Origin: Betaproteobacteria bacterium
Lineage (GTDB): Bacteria; Pseudomonadota; Gammaproteobacteria; Burkholderiales; Casimicrobiaceae
NCBI GenBank assembly: GCA_003153475.1
Contig: PLYT01000049.1
Coordinates: forward strand, 1-44,900
Length of the DNA: 44,900 nucleotides
Direction: 5' to 3'
Of this stretch, positions 38,925 to 44,900 are shown in pieces. Positions within the stretch are counted from its first letter, which is position 1. The number at the start of each line of letters is the position of its first letter. The translations under genes were made by a program, and so were the position numbers. The notes under the pieces were generated by a model. That model was not told the origin of the DNA. It did no database searches and saw only the letters and a list, made by a program, of their open reading frames with translations.

Positions 38925-40718
38925 CTATCGCGAAGCTACCTTGCTTTTCGCCGGTGCAGCGTGCTGCGCCTTCCCGTTCTTGGTCACCGGCTCGGGATTC
39001 GGCGTGATCCACGAAGGCTTCGCCAGCCCCAGGTGCTTCTGCAGCACGATCTCGGCGGTTTGCAACGCCCCCTCGACCCACGTCTGGTTCGTCGAATAAG
39101 CCTCACCGCAGACATAGCAAGGAAAGTCCTCGACCGGCTGAGTCATCTGGTGAAGGATCTCCCACGACTTGTAACCGTGGTTCCATAAGTGCGAACCACC
39201 TCCATAGGGATCCTCCGACCAGTCCATGTAGGCCGCATCGTATGGCTCGGGCGCGAATTGAATGTCGTGCATTTGCATGATCTGCCGATGCATCTCTTTG
39301 ACCATCTCGTGCGGAGCCTGGTGGTCTGCCCAGTTCTTCAGCAGTCTCTTGCCGAATTCGTCCGCCGCGCTCGCGCCCGCGCCGGGCTGCTGCTGGGCCT
39401 CGAACATGCGCATGCCAGGAGGGGCAACCCGGCGGAGATGTTTCAACGCCTCAGGACTGTGCATTTTGCTATTGGCGCCGCTCAGGCCATCCCAGAAGTC
39501 CACACTCGTCGCATCGTTGTATGCCATGAGGAGAGCGTCGCCGCTGGCGGAAGGAGTGGCCGCTGCGGGATCGACTGGCCAGTAGTAGAGCTGGCGCAGG
39601 GGTGTGTCGGCGATCGATCGTCCCTTCGATACGCCAACCGCATTCCACCACGGATATTTGTAAGCCAAAAAGAGCTTGAACAGCGGAAAGGGGCGCACGG
39701 AGTTCAACAGGTGCTGCACGTGTGGCGTCTTGGGTCCATCGAACAGCGGCCCTTCGCGGCGCAACAACTCCAGCGATCGCCGCGGCATAGCCAGGATGAT
39801 GGCGCGCGCTTTCACCGGCGCCCGGTTGTCGGTGAAGTGTAGTTCAACGCCGAGACTCCGGTCGTCAAGAGTAGTCTGTTCAAACCCGGCCAGCCACGCA
39901 CCGTGTACGATTTCACCACCCGCGTCCTCGAACCTCTTCTGCAATGTCCAAGGGACGGTCTCGTAGCCATGACTGAAGTTGCTAAACTTGGCGTCGGGCG
40001 CGAAGTCCATGTATTCGGCGATCAGATCGACCGCGTTGGCGTTGGAGCCAAGGACGTCATATCCGACCATGGAGCGCGCCAAGGCATAGGCGCCCGGAGA
40101 CAGCCCTCGCGCCACCAGATTCCAGAAGCCGTGCTGGTACAACGGCGTACCTTTGACCTCTGCGGTCTGCAAATACTTGTGGAGCGCCTTGCCGGTGAAC
40201 TGAAGCACGCCGGGCAGGAGCTTTGCGATCGCCCAGATCATCAGGCTGCTGGGGTCGTTCTTCACGATGTACTGTTCTTCAGCCCAATCCAGATCGTAGG
40301 GCAGCGCGGCCGGATCACTAGTCTGCGAAAACCTTAGGTGCTTGCCGCGGAGGAAGACCATGTTGCTTGATTGGTCGACTACCTGCGGGTAGGTTCGCAA
40401 ATTCAGTTCGTTCTCCACCAGGCTGCGCACCAGCGTCTGGGCCGAAACATAGCGCATGCCTCCAATCTCGCAGGTCGTCGTGTCCGAAAAACCCGGTGGG
40501 CGCGCCGAGAGCAGACGGCCCCCGATGCGATCGCTGCCCTCGAAGACCGCGACCTTTAGCTTGTCTGTACGCCGAGTCCAGCTATGCAAACGTTCGGACT
40601 CGCCCGGCTTGGCCGTGGCCAGCCGCCAGCCGGAGTAGATTCCCGACACTCCACCGCCGACGATCGCGACGTCGTACTGACTTGATCGATGTGAAGTTCG
40701 TGATGTGGTTTTGCTCAT
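38925..40718 (-). CDS. FAD-dependent amine oxidase (L-amino acid oxidase type)
   Basis: A 597-residue flavoprotein. FAD-binding VAIVGGGVSGIYSGWRLA is near residue 16, followed by the second dinucleotide strand VAVFEGSDRIGGRLLS and IGGMRYVS near the active site. The C-terminal FAD motif is YVCGEAYSTNQTWVEGALQTAE. The family oxidises amines or L-amino acids to imines, releasing peroxide when oxygen is the acceptor. The ATG at 40718 has AAGGA 6 nt upstream; a longer frame begins at 40763. Between a ThDP enzyme and a KAS III-like gene, with RidA upstream, an amino-acid-to-2-oxoacid step is the likeliest role. Confidence 0.88.
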   Translation of the reverse strand: MSKTTSRTSHRSSQYDVAIVGGGVSGIYSGWRLATAKPGESERLHSWTRRTDKLKVAVFEGSDRIGGRLLSARPPGFSDTTTCEIGGMRYVSAQTLVRSLVENELNLRTYPQVVDQSSNMVFLRGKHLRFSQTSDPAALPYDLDWAEEQYIVKNDPSSLMIWAIAKLLPGVLQFTGKALHKYLQTAEVKGTPLYQHGFWNLVARGLSPGAYALARSMVGYDVLGSNANAVDLIAEYMDFAPDAKFSNFSHGYETVPWTLQKRFEDAGGEIVHGAWLAGFEQTTLDDRSLGVELHFTDNRAPVKARAIILAMPRRSLELLRREGPLFDGPKTPHVQHLLNSVRPFPLFKLFLAYKYPWWNAVGVSKGRSIADTPLRQLYYWPVDPAAATPSASGDALLMAYNDATSVDFWDGLSGANSKMHSPEALKHLRRVAPPGMRMFEAQQQPGAGASAADEFGKRLLKNWADHQAPHEMVKEMHRQIMQMHDIQFAPEPYDAAYMDWSEDPYGGGSHLWNHGYKSWEILHQMTQPVEDFPCYVCGEAYSTNQTWVEGALQTAEIVLQKHLGLAKPSWITPNPEPVTKNGKAQHAAPAKSKVASR

Positions 40719-40763
40719 TTCGATCCTTTCGTTTTCGTTCAGGTCTCTCCGATGCTGCTTCAA

Positions 40764-42572
40764 TCAGCCCTTTTTCGGCGAAGGGGGGAAGTAGGGATCG
40801 ATGCTCGTCTGGTTTATCTTTGCCACGATCACCTGCGGTCGGTGGTCGCGGTCCGCCCTATCCAGGACCTTCGGCATCAGGCTTTGAAGCTCCGCGGGAC
40901 TCTCGATGCGGTAGGCATCCGCACCAAGCCCGTGCGCAAACTCCGTCAGGTCGGGACTGCCCAGGCGGTAGAGCTTGTTCCAGATATCATCGGCCTCGGG
41001 ATACAGGTACTGCATGCCCTGGCTGACCATGTGCAGGTCGTTATCTTCCAGAACAACCCAGATCGCGCCCACGTTGTTCACCTGCGCGGTGGATACCTCG
41101 CTGCCATGCATCATGAACGCCCCGTCGCCGACCAGTGCGATGCAAGTCTTGTCAGGGCGGCCGATCTTGGCGCCGATGACTGCCCCGACACCAAAGCCCA
41201 TCGGGCCCATCGCCAGCGAACTGTGAATTTCCTGCGGAGCATCAACGGTGAAGTAATGAACGCCCCAGCCGACGCAATTTGCACAATCGAGGAAGATCAG
41301 GGACTCGCGCGGCAGCACGTCGTGCAGTACTCGCACAATCGCTGCCGGTTCGATCGGGGATGCATTCGAGTCGTACTGCTGCTGGCTGTAGTAAGGTGAG
41401 TTTTTCTTGATCGCCGACACCTCGGCCCGGCGCGCCTCCACCGCGGTCGCGTTCGGCGGGAATTGGGGGGACAGTTCGCACGCCTCACGCACAAACGCGC
41501 CGACTTCTCCGACGATGCCCAAGGTCACCGGCATGGAACGGCCGATCGCCTGCTGGTCAAGATCAACTTGAATGAAGGGCCCGTTGTTGCCGGGCAAAAG
41601 CATGGGATTCCAGTTGTTGCTGGAGAGCCCGCGTAGACTTGTTCCGAGGACGAGCAAGCCATCGTAGGGGGTTGGCTTCTGCTGCATCCACATCGGAGCC
41701 CAGGTGTTGCTGGCGAATCCATAAACACGCAAGGAGAGGGCGTGCGATTCGGGAAAGACGCCCTTGCCGTCCGGAGTGGTCATTACTGGAATCGCGTAGC
41801 GTTCGGCAAGAATGACCAGTGACTCGAGAGTGGAGCGGTCGCGCAACGCGTCACGGCAGCCGCTGCCCAGAAAGATCAGCGGTCGCTCGCATGCCAGCAG
41901 TTGCGCAACTGCCTGGCGCACCTGGCCCTGGTCTACGCCAGTAGGTGTGGCACGGTAGTTTGCCGGGCTGTTCGGAATGTTGATCGTCGGACTTGGAAGC
42001 GGCATGCCTGCCGTGGTGACAATCTCGGTTGTAACGTTGTTGGGCAAGCTGAGGTGCGCCATGCCACGCGGTATGCTGAGAGCGTCGCGCAATGCTTGCT
42101 CGATCAGCGTCTGCACTTCGGACTGGTCGCCGAGTTCCGCACTATAGCAGGCAGCCGCCTTGTAGATCGCATTGATGTCCAGATCGGAATCGAGTCCTTC
42201 CTGGAGAAACCCCTTCCCGAGGTATTGCTCGGCAACCTCACCGCTAATCAGCAGCATGCCGCTGCCATCGTTCTGCGCATTCATGGCGCCGGTGAGCGCG
42301 TTGGTCGCACCCGGCCCCGAAGTTACCATCACGACCCCGAGCTTGCCGGTCGCGCGATAGTATCCGTCCGCGATATAAGCCGCCCCGGTCTCCTGGCGGC
42401 ATATGACGTAGTCGAACTTATCGCGCTGGTCCTTGAACTCCACCAGCAGGTTGGCAAGACCCCCGCCCGGAATTCCGAATACCTTCTCCACGCCCTCGAG
42501 GCCGAGGTAAAGGAGCAGGACTTGGGCGACGGTTTGGTTGGTGTAAGGTGTGACGTTAGAAGGCGGGGCCAT
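40764..42572 (-). CDS. Thiamine diphosphate-dependent enzyme (acetolactate synthase / 2-oxoacid decarboxylase family)
   Basis: A 602-residue protein with the three ThDP-enzyme domains. The N-domain has the activating Glu in CRQETGAAYIADGYYRATGK and TSGPGATNALTGAMNAQ; the central domain spans about 200-350; the C-domain holds the ThDP/Mg site GDGAFMMHGSEVSTAQVNN. It decarboxylates or condenses a 2-oxoacid. It is not a standard IlvB, since no small subunit or ilv genes are near. ATG at 42572 has GGAG 7 nt before it; GTG at 42575 is an alternative. The 2-oxoacid could come from the neighbouring amine oxidase plus RidA. Confidence 0.9.
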   Translation of the reverse strand: MAPPSNVTPYTNQTVAQVLLLYLGLEGVEKVFGIPGGGLANLLVEFKDQRDKFDYVICRQETGAAYIADGYYRATGKLGVVMVTSGPGATNALTGAMNAQNDGSGMLLISGEVAEQYLGKGFLQEGLDSDLDINAIYKAAACYSAELGDQSEVQTLIEQALRDALSIPRGMAHLSLPNNVTTEIVTTAGMPLPSPTINIPNSPANYRATPTGVDQGQVRQAVAQLLACERPLIFLGSGCRDALRDRSTLESLVILAERYAIPVMTTPDGKGVFPESHALSLRVYGFASNTWAPMWMQQKPTPYDGLLVLGTSLRGLSSNNWNPMLLPGNNGPFIQVDLDQQAIGRSMPVTLGIVGEVGAFVREACELSPQFPPNATAVEARRAEVSAIKKNSPYYSQQQYDSNASPIEPAAIVRVLHDVLPRESLIFLDCANCVGWGVHYFTVDAPQEIHSSLAMGPMGFGVGAVIGAKIGRPDKTCIALVGDGAFMMHGSEVSTAQVNNVGAIWVVLEDNDLHMVSQGMQYLYPEADDIWNKLYRLGSPDLTEFAHGLGADAYRIESPAELQSLMPKVLDRADRDHRPQVIVAKINQTSIDPYFPPSPKKG

Positions 42573-42593
42573 CACCGGTCTCCTATCTTGCTG

Positions 42594-42980
42594 TTAGCGC
42601 TTCGACGGTTTGTACGCGATGCAGTCGATCTCGACGCGAGCGTCCAGCACGTGTTGAACGACGATCGTGGTGCGCACCGGCGGATTCTTCAAGAAGTAAG
42701 TCGCGTAGATTTTATTGAATGCGTCGAAGTCGCGCGCGTCCTGCAACGAACAGGCACATTTCACCACATCGGCCATCGTGCATCCGGCCTTGGTTAAAAT
42801 GCCTTTTATCGTGTCGAGCACAATCTTGGTCTGCGCCTCGATTCCTCCCGTCGAAATAGTGCCGTCGGGCAGGAACGCAATCTGGCCGGAGACGAAGACG
42901 AAATCGCCGGCGCGAATTGCGTCGGAAAATGGCAAACCGTGTCCTGAACTAAAGATGGTGGTGTCTTCTTTTGATGGCAT
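42594..42980 (-). CDS. ridA: RidA/YjgF family enamine/imine deaminase
   Basis: A 128-residue protein of the family that hydrolyses reactive enamines/imines to 2-oxoacids. The conserved substrate Arg is in NPPVRTTIVV, and GDFVFVSGQIAFLPDGTIS and DVVKCACSLQDARDF are standard blocks. GAGGAG lies 8 nt before the ATG at 42980; the open frame further upstream is not family-like. It is the first gene of the minus-strand cluster, 21 nt before the ThDP enzyme gene. An imine product of the amine oxidase is the obvious substrate. Its leader (42981-43205) contains no feature I can name. Confidence 0.9.
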   Translation of the reverse strand: MPSKEDTTIFSSGHGLPFSDAIRAGDFVFVSGQIAFLPDGTISTGGIEAQTKIVLDTIKGILTKAGCTMADVVKCACSLQDARDFDAFNKIYATYFLKNPPVRTTIVVQHVLDARVEIDCIAYKPSKR

Positions 42981-43205
42981 CGAACTGCTCCTCGAAAGCG
43001 TGCGACAAATTGTGGACCCGCCGCACACCTCGAAAGTCATGCTCGGATTTCCGTTTTGATTTTGGAGCAGACTCGCATTAACACGAAACCCCTTGCAAAC
43101 GCCAAGTGCGGGCCCGTTTCGAGTCGCAGAGCTTCCGAACGCGCCACGACGGGCCAATCCGGCTGGCCGATGAGTTCGAGAACCAAAAAAAGAGATTGAT
43201 TTTAT

Positions 43206-43239
43206 TGGTGGAGCTGACGCGGATCGAACGCGCGACCTC
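43206..43239 (-). other. 3' fragment of a tRNA gene (tRNA-Ala-like), probable att site
   Basis: Read on the minus strand, the fragment is a variable-loop end GAGGTC, a T arm (GCGCG-TTCGATC-CGCGT, five pairs with one G-U), the acceptor 3' strand CAGCTCC, A discriminator and encoded CCA. The 5' two thirds of a tRNA, including a GGAGCTG acceptor strand and anticodon arm, is absent on the expected side. A run of seven T follows the CCA side at 43185-43191. This is what an integrase leaves at one end of an island inserted in a tRNA 3' end. The Ala assignment rests on resemblance only. Confidence 0.7.
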
Positions 43240-43407
43240 GTGAATGAGCTTCAGAACTTTCGCGCGTCGATCAGCGAAGCCGGCTACGCCTCGTTCGGTG
43301 CGCGAGTCGGCAAGCACGATGGTTTGGTGCTCGCGCTCGTTCTGGCCGCTTGGAAGTTGGTCGCGCCGTGGCGGAATCGCGTCGCGATTGCGAGCTTTCG
43401 GTTCTAA
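43237..43407 (+). pseudogene. C-terminal remnant of a terminase large-subunit-like gene
   Basis: The frame reads LVNELQNFRASISEAG, then YASFGARVGKHDGLVLALVL and AAW, ending at TAA 43405-43407. The pattern (E-L-x-x-F-R, F-G-A, G-x-H-D-x-L-V-x-A) is that of the C-terminal nuclease domain of phage terminase large subunits and relatives, with HDG where HDD is usual. No start or N-terminal part is present; the sequence begins at the tRNA fragment. I read it as a decayed phage gene at the island edge. The identification is from motif memory. Confidence 0.45.
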
Positions 43408-43695
43408 AGCGACGCAAACTTTGTGCGCGTGCGCATTCGCGCCGACGCCCGCACTAATGCGACTTCATCGCGGAACGCTCCGTTGCGCCTGAGGATTATT
43501 CGCGGTAGGCTCTCTATGGAAAGTAGAGACGCCTCGTCACGCTTTTAACCGAGGCAAGAAACGTTGATCTATCACTGGAACTCTCTTAAATATGGCTCTC
43601 CGAGAACGTCAACGGACTGGAACCTATGTACGCGCAGGCATCGTGAACGCGGCCCTAGTTCGTTCGCGTGAGATTTCTCTTTGGCTAATGAGGAG
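43408..43695. other. Non-coding stretch at island edge
   Basis: A 288-base gap between the terminase-like remnant and the TIGR04255 gene. Short open frames here resemble nothing I recognise, and no hairpin, repeat or clear promoter stands out. It probably holds the promoter for the rightward three-gene module. Confidence 0.3.
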
Positions 43696-44442
43696 ATGAG
43701 CAACTCAACGAAAATTCCTCGGAAGCTCGCGAAGCCGCCACTTGTTGAGGCCATTTTCGAGGTGAGGTTTGCACCAAAGGTTGCTGCAGCGGGAGATCTA
43801 CTCGTAGGTATGCTCTACGATAGACTAAAGACGTACAAGACCGTCCAGACGCTGCCTACCGCCAGCATACCGAGGGAAGTGGGTGAGGCGGACCCTAATC
43901 TGCGTTACTTACCGTCTCACCATTTGGTGCGTGAATTTAGCCGGGTCATAGTTGGTGATCGAGTAGTTGGGATATCCCAATCGGCTCCTTACGAGGGATG
44001 GGCAGCCTTTCGAGGAGATATCAGTGTGCTACTAGACGTGGTTCAAAGCACTGAACTGATCGACAAGATTGAACGATACTCGCTGAAGTACGTGAACATT
44101 ATCGCTGCTGTCGGAGATTCTCAGCTGCTGCCGCTGCTTCGTGCTAGGTTTGAGATCGGCGATAAGCCAGTTCCAGAAAGAGGTTTCCGATTCCGGTCGG
44201 AGTTCGAAAATGCCGAATTTACTACAATTCTTGAGATCGTAACGGGAGCCGCGGCTAAGAACGCAAAGCCCCCAAGGCAAGGCCTACTCGTTCAAGTTGA
44301 CACAATTAGGATGCGCTCGCCTGAAGGTCTCTTTGAATCCAAGCAGGGCCGACTGGACGAACTCCACGGAATCGTGGAGTCGCTATTTTTCAATCTCATT
44401 GGTGTAAAAACGCTCGAAGCTTTAGAACCAGTGTGGGAGTAG
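43696..44442 (+). CDS. TIGR04255 family protein
   Basis: A 248-residue soluble protein. The N-terminal KPPLVEAIFEVRFAPK matches the (P)P-x-V-E-A-x-x-E-x-R-F hallmark of the sporadically distributed TIGR04255 family, which often lies in mobile or defence-rich regions. The RYSLKYVNIIA block and the LLVQVDTIR strand are also family-like. No enzymatic motif is visible. GAGGAG touches the ATG at 43696, an odd spacing, and an in-frame TTG at 43681 is an alternative start. The next gene begins 2 nt after its stop. Base composition is lower in GC than the chromosome to the left. Confidence 0.75.
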   Translation: MSNSTKIPRKLAKPPLVEAIFEVRFAPKVAAAGDLLVGMLYDRLKTYKTVQTLPTASIPREVGEADPNLRYLPSHHLVREFSRVIVGDRVVGISQSAPYEGWAAFRGDISVLLDVVQSTELIDKIERYSLKYVNIIAAVGDSQLLPLLRARFEIGDKPVPERGFRFRSEFENAEFTTILEIVTGAAAKNAKPPRQGLLVQVDTIRMRSPEGLFESKQGRLDELHGIVESLFFNLIGVKTLEALEPVWE

Positions 44443-44444
44443 CT

Positions 44445-44792
44445 ATGGACACTGAACTTGGCATAGTTACAGCAGAGCACGAGTTTCGAGACACTTGGAG
44501 TTTACAGAGATTCGTCGCAGGGGTGGGCTTCGCTGCGGCGCTCAGTTTCTCAATTGCACCTGCCTACGGTTACCATCGCACTGCCCTCGCGAAGGCAATT
44601 CAACGCCCGTCTGAGTTCTACAGCGAGTCAGATCGCACTGTCCATACGGTTGAAGTCACCGTTGCATCTGCTTCCGAAGATCTGATGACCGAGATAGATC
44701 GAATTTATGACTACCTGCGGGAGCGACGCGTAGATCTCGATGACGATTCCTATCGCCTCTTGTATTCAAATCTGTGGGACCTGTACGATTAG
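44445..44792 (+). CDS. Hypothetical protein with one hydrophobic segment
   Basis: A 115-residue protein I cannot assign. GGGAG stands 5 nt before the ATG, and the gene starts 2 nt after the TIGR04255 stop, so cotranslation is likely. It has a hydrophobic stretch (FVAGVGFAAALSFSIAPAYG, about residues 23-42) that could cross or touch the membrane, and a strongly acidic C-terminal half (MTEIDRIYDYLRERRVDLDD). It could be a membrane anchor or small partner of the TIGR04255 protein. Confidence 0.6.
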   Translation: MDTELGIVTAEHEFRDTWSLQRFVAGVGFAAALSFSIAPAYGYHRTALAKAIQRPSEFYSESDRTVHTVEVTVASASEDLMTEIDRIYDYLRERRVDLDDDSYRLLYSNLWDLYD

Positions 44793-44798
44793 AGTGCT

Positions 44799-44900
44799 GT
44801 GGCGGACGAAATATTCGAAGATATCCGAACCTTCTTGCCAAAGTACCTCACTCCGGCACAGAGTGCGGAACTATTAGCCCGAATTTCCATTTTCCAAGTG
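44799..44900 (+). CDS. Unknown protein, N-terminal part only
   Basis: A GTG 7 nt after the preceding stop opens a frame of 34 codons to the window edge: VADEIFEDIRTFLPKYLTPA, then QSAELLARISIFQV. The sequence is helical and acidic and matches nothing I recognise. The close spacing makes it a third gene of the TIGR04255 module. Confidence 0.45.
   Translation, partial: MADEIFEDIRTFLPKYLTPAQSAELLARISIFQV

Noticed and set aside
42981-43157. 59-codon N-terminal extension of RidA
   Set aside because: Family length and the GAGGAG site support the ATG at 42980; the extension is low-complexity and lacks a ribosome site.

Overview
The window is about 45 kb of gene-dense, high-GC bacterial chromosome (one hand-counted 60-base line near 9.0 kb is 68% GC). 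It has frequent GTG starts, 4-nt start/stop overlaps and short operons. The content suggests a Gram-negative soil or sediment heterotroph: a lipoprotein-type ABC binding protein, LLM flavin oxidoreductase, single-chain acyl-CoA carboxylase, APH/DUF6285 pair, amidase and MBL hydrolases. I would guess a deltaproteobacterial or Binatota-like lineage, but there is no rRNA or other marker to prove it.

Left part (1-6.5 kb): a minus-strand run of an AttH/DUF7064-like protein, DUF6285 and an APH-fold kinase, preceded by an oligopeptide-type ABC transporter (binding lipoprotein plus two permeases, no ATPases), then a divergent macro-domain hydrolase. At 6.6-8.2 kb is a DHA2 drug efflux pump. From 8.45 to 13.1 kb runs a tightly overlapping polyphosphate-type operon: Ppx/GppA-HD, two thymidylate-kinase-like proteins (the second with Arg in place of the Walker A Lys), a CHAD protein and SixA. 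A separate ppk1 lies at 22.3 kb.

Middle (13-34 kb): an LLM oxidoreductase, a rhodanese and an OPT transporter form a minus-strand group. The rhodanese carries an in-frame TGA five residues after its predicted catalytic Cys, followed by conserved rhodanese sequence and a perfect hairpin at SECIS position. I read it as a selenocysteine protein that ordinary gene calling would cut in two. GST, polysaccharide deacetylase, MBL hydrolase, amidase, ArgE-like deacetylase, PPK1, GDP-fucose synthase-like SDR, a membrane protein, the acyl-CoA carboxylase, an L,D-transpeptidase, a PfkB kinase/class II aldolase pair and a YjbR protein follow. Two convergent gene junctions (25.9 and 31.9 kb) carry related 11-bp repeats.

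Right part (34-43 kb): a minus-strand cluster with a SAM-cyclase-ATPase-TPR regulator, a cysteine-free ketosynthase-III homologue, a flavin amine oxidase, a ThDP enzyme and RidA. The last three fit a chain from amino acid to imine, 2-oxoacid and ThDP product. At 43.2 kb the 3' end of a tRNA gene (T arm, acceptor strand, CCA) stands alone, as an att site does. Beyond it lie a terminase-like gene fragment and a lower-GC three-gene module (TIGR04255 protein, small hydrophobic-segment protein, unknown protein cut by the window end). This looks like the first part of an integrated island and is a candidate uncharacterised, possibly defence-related, module.
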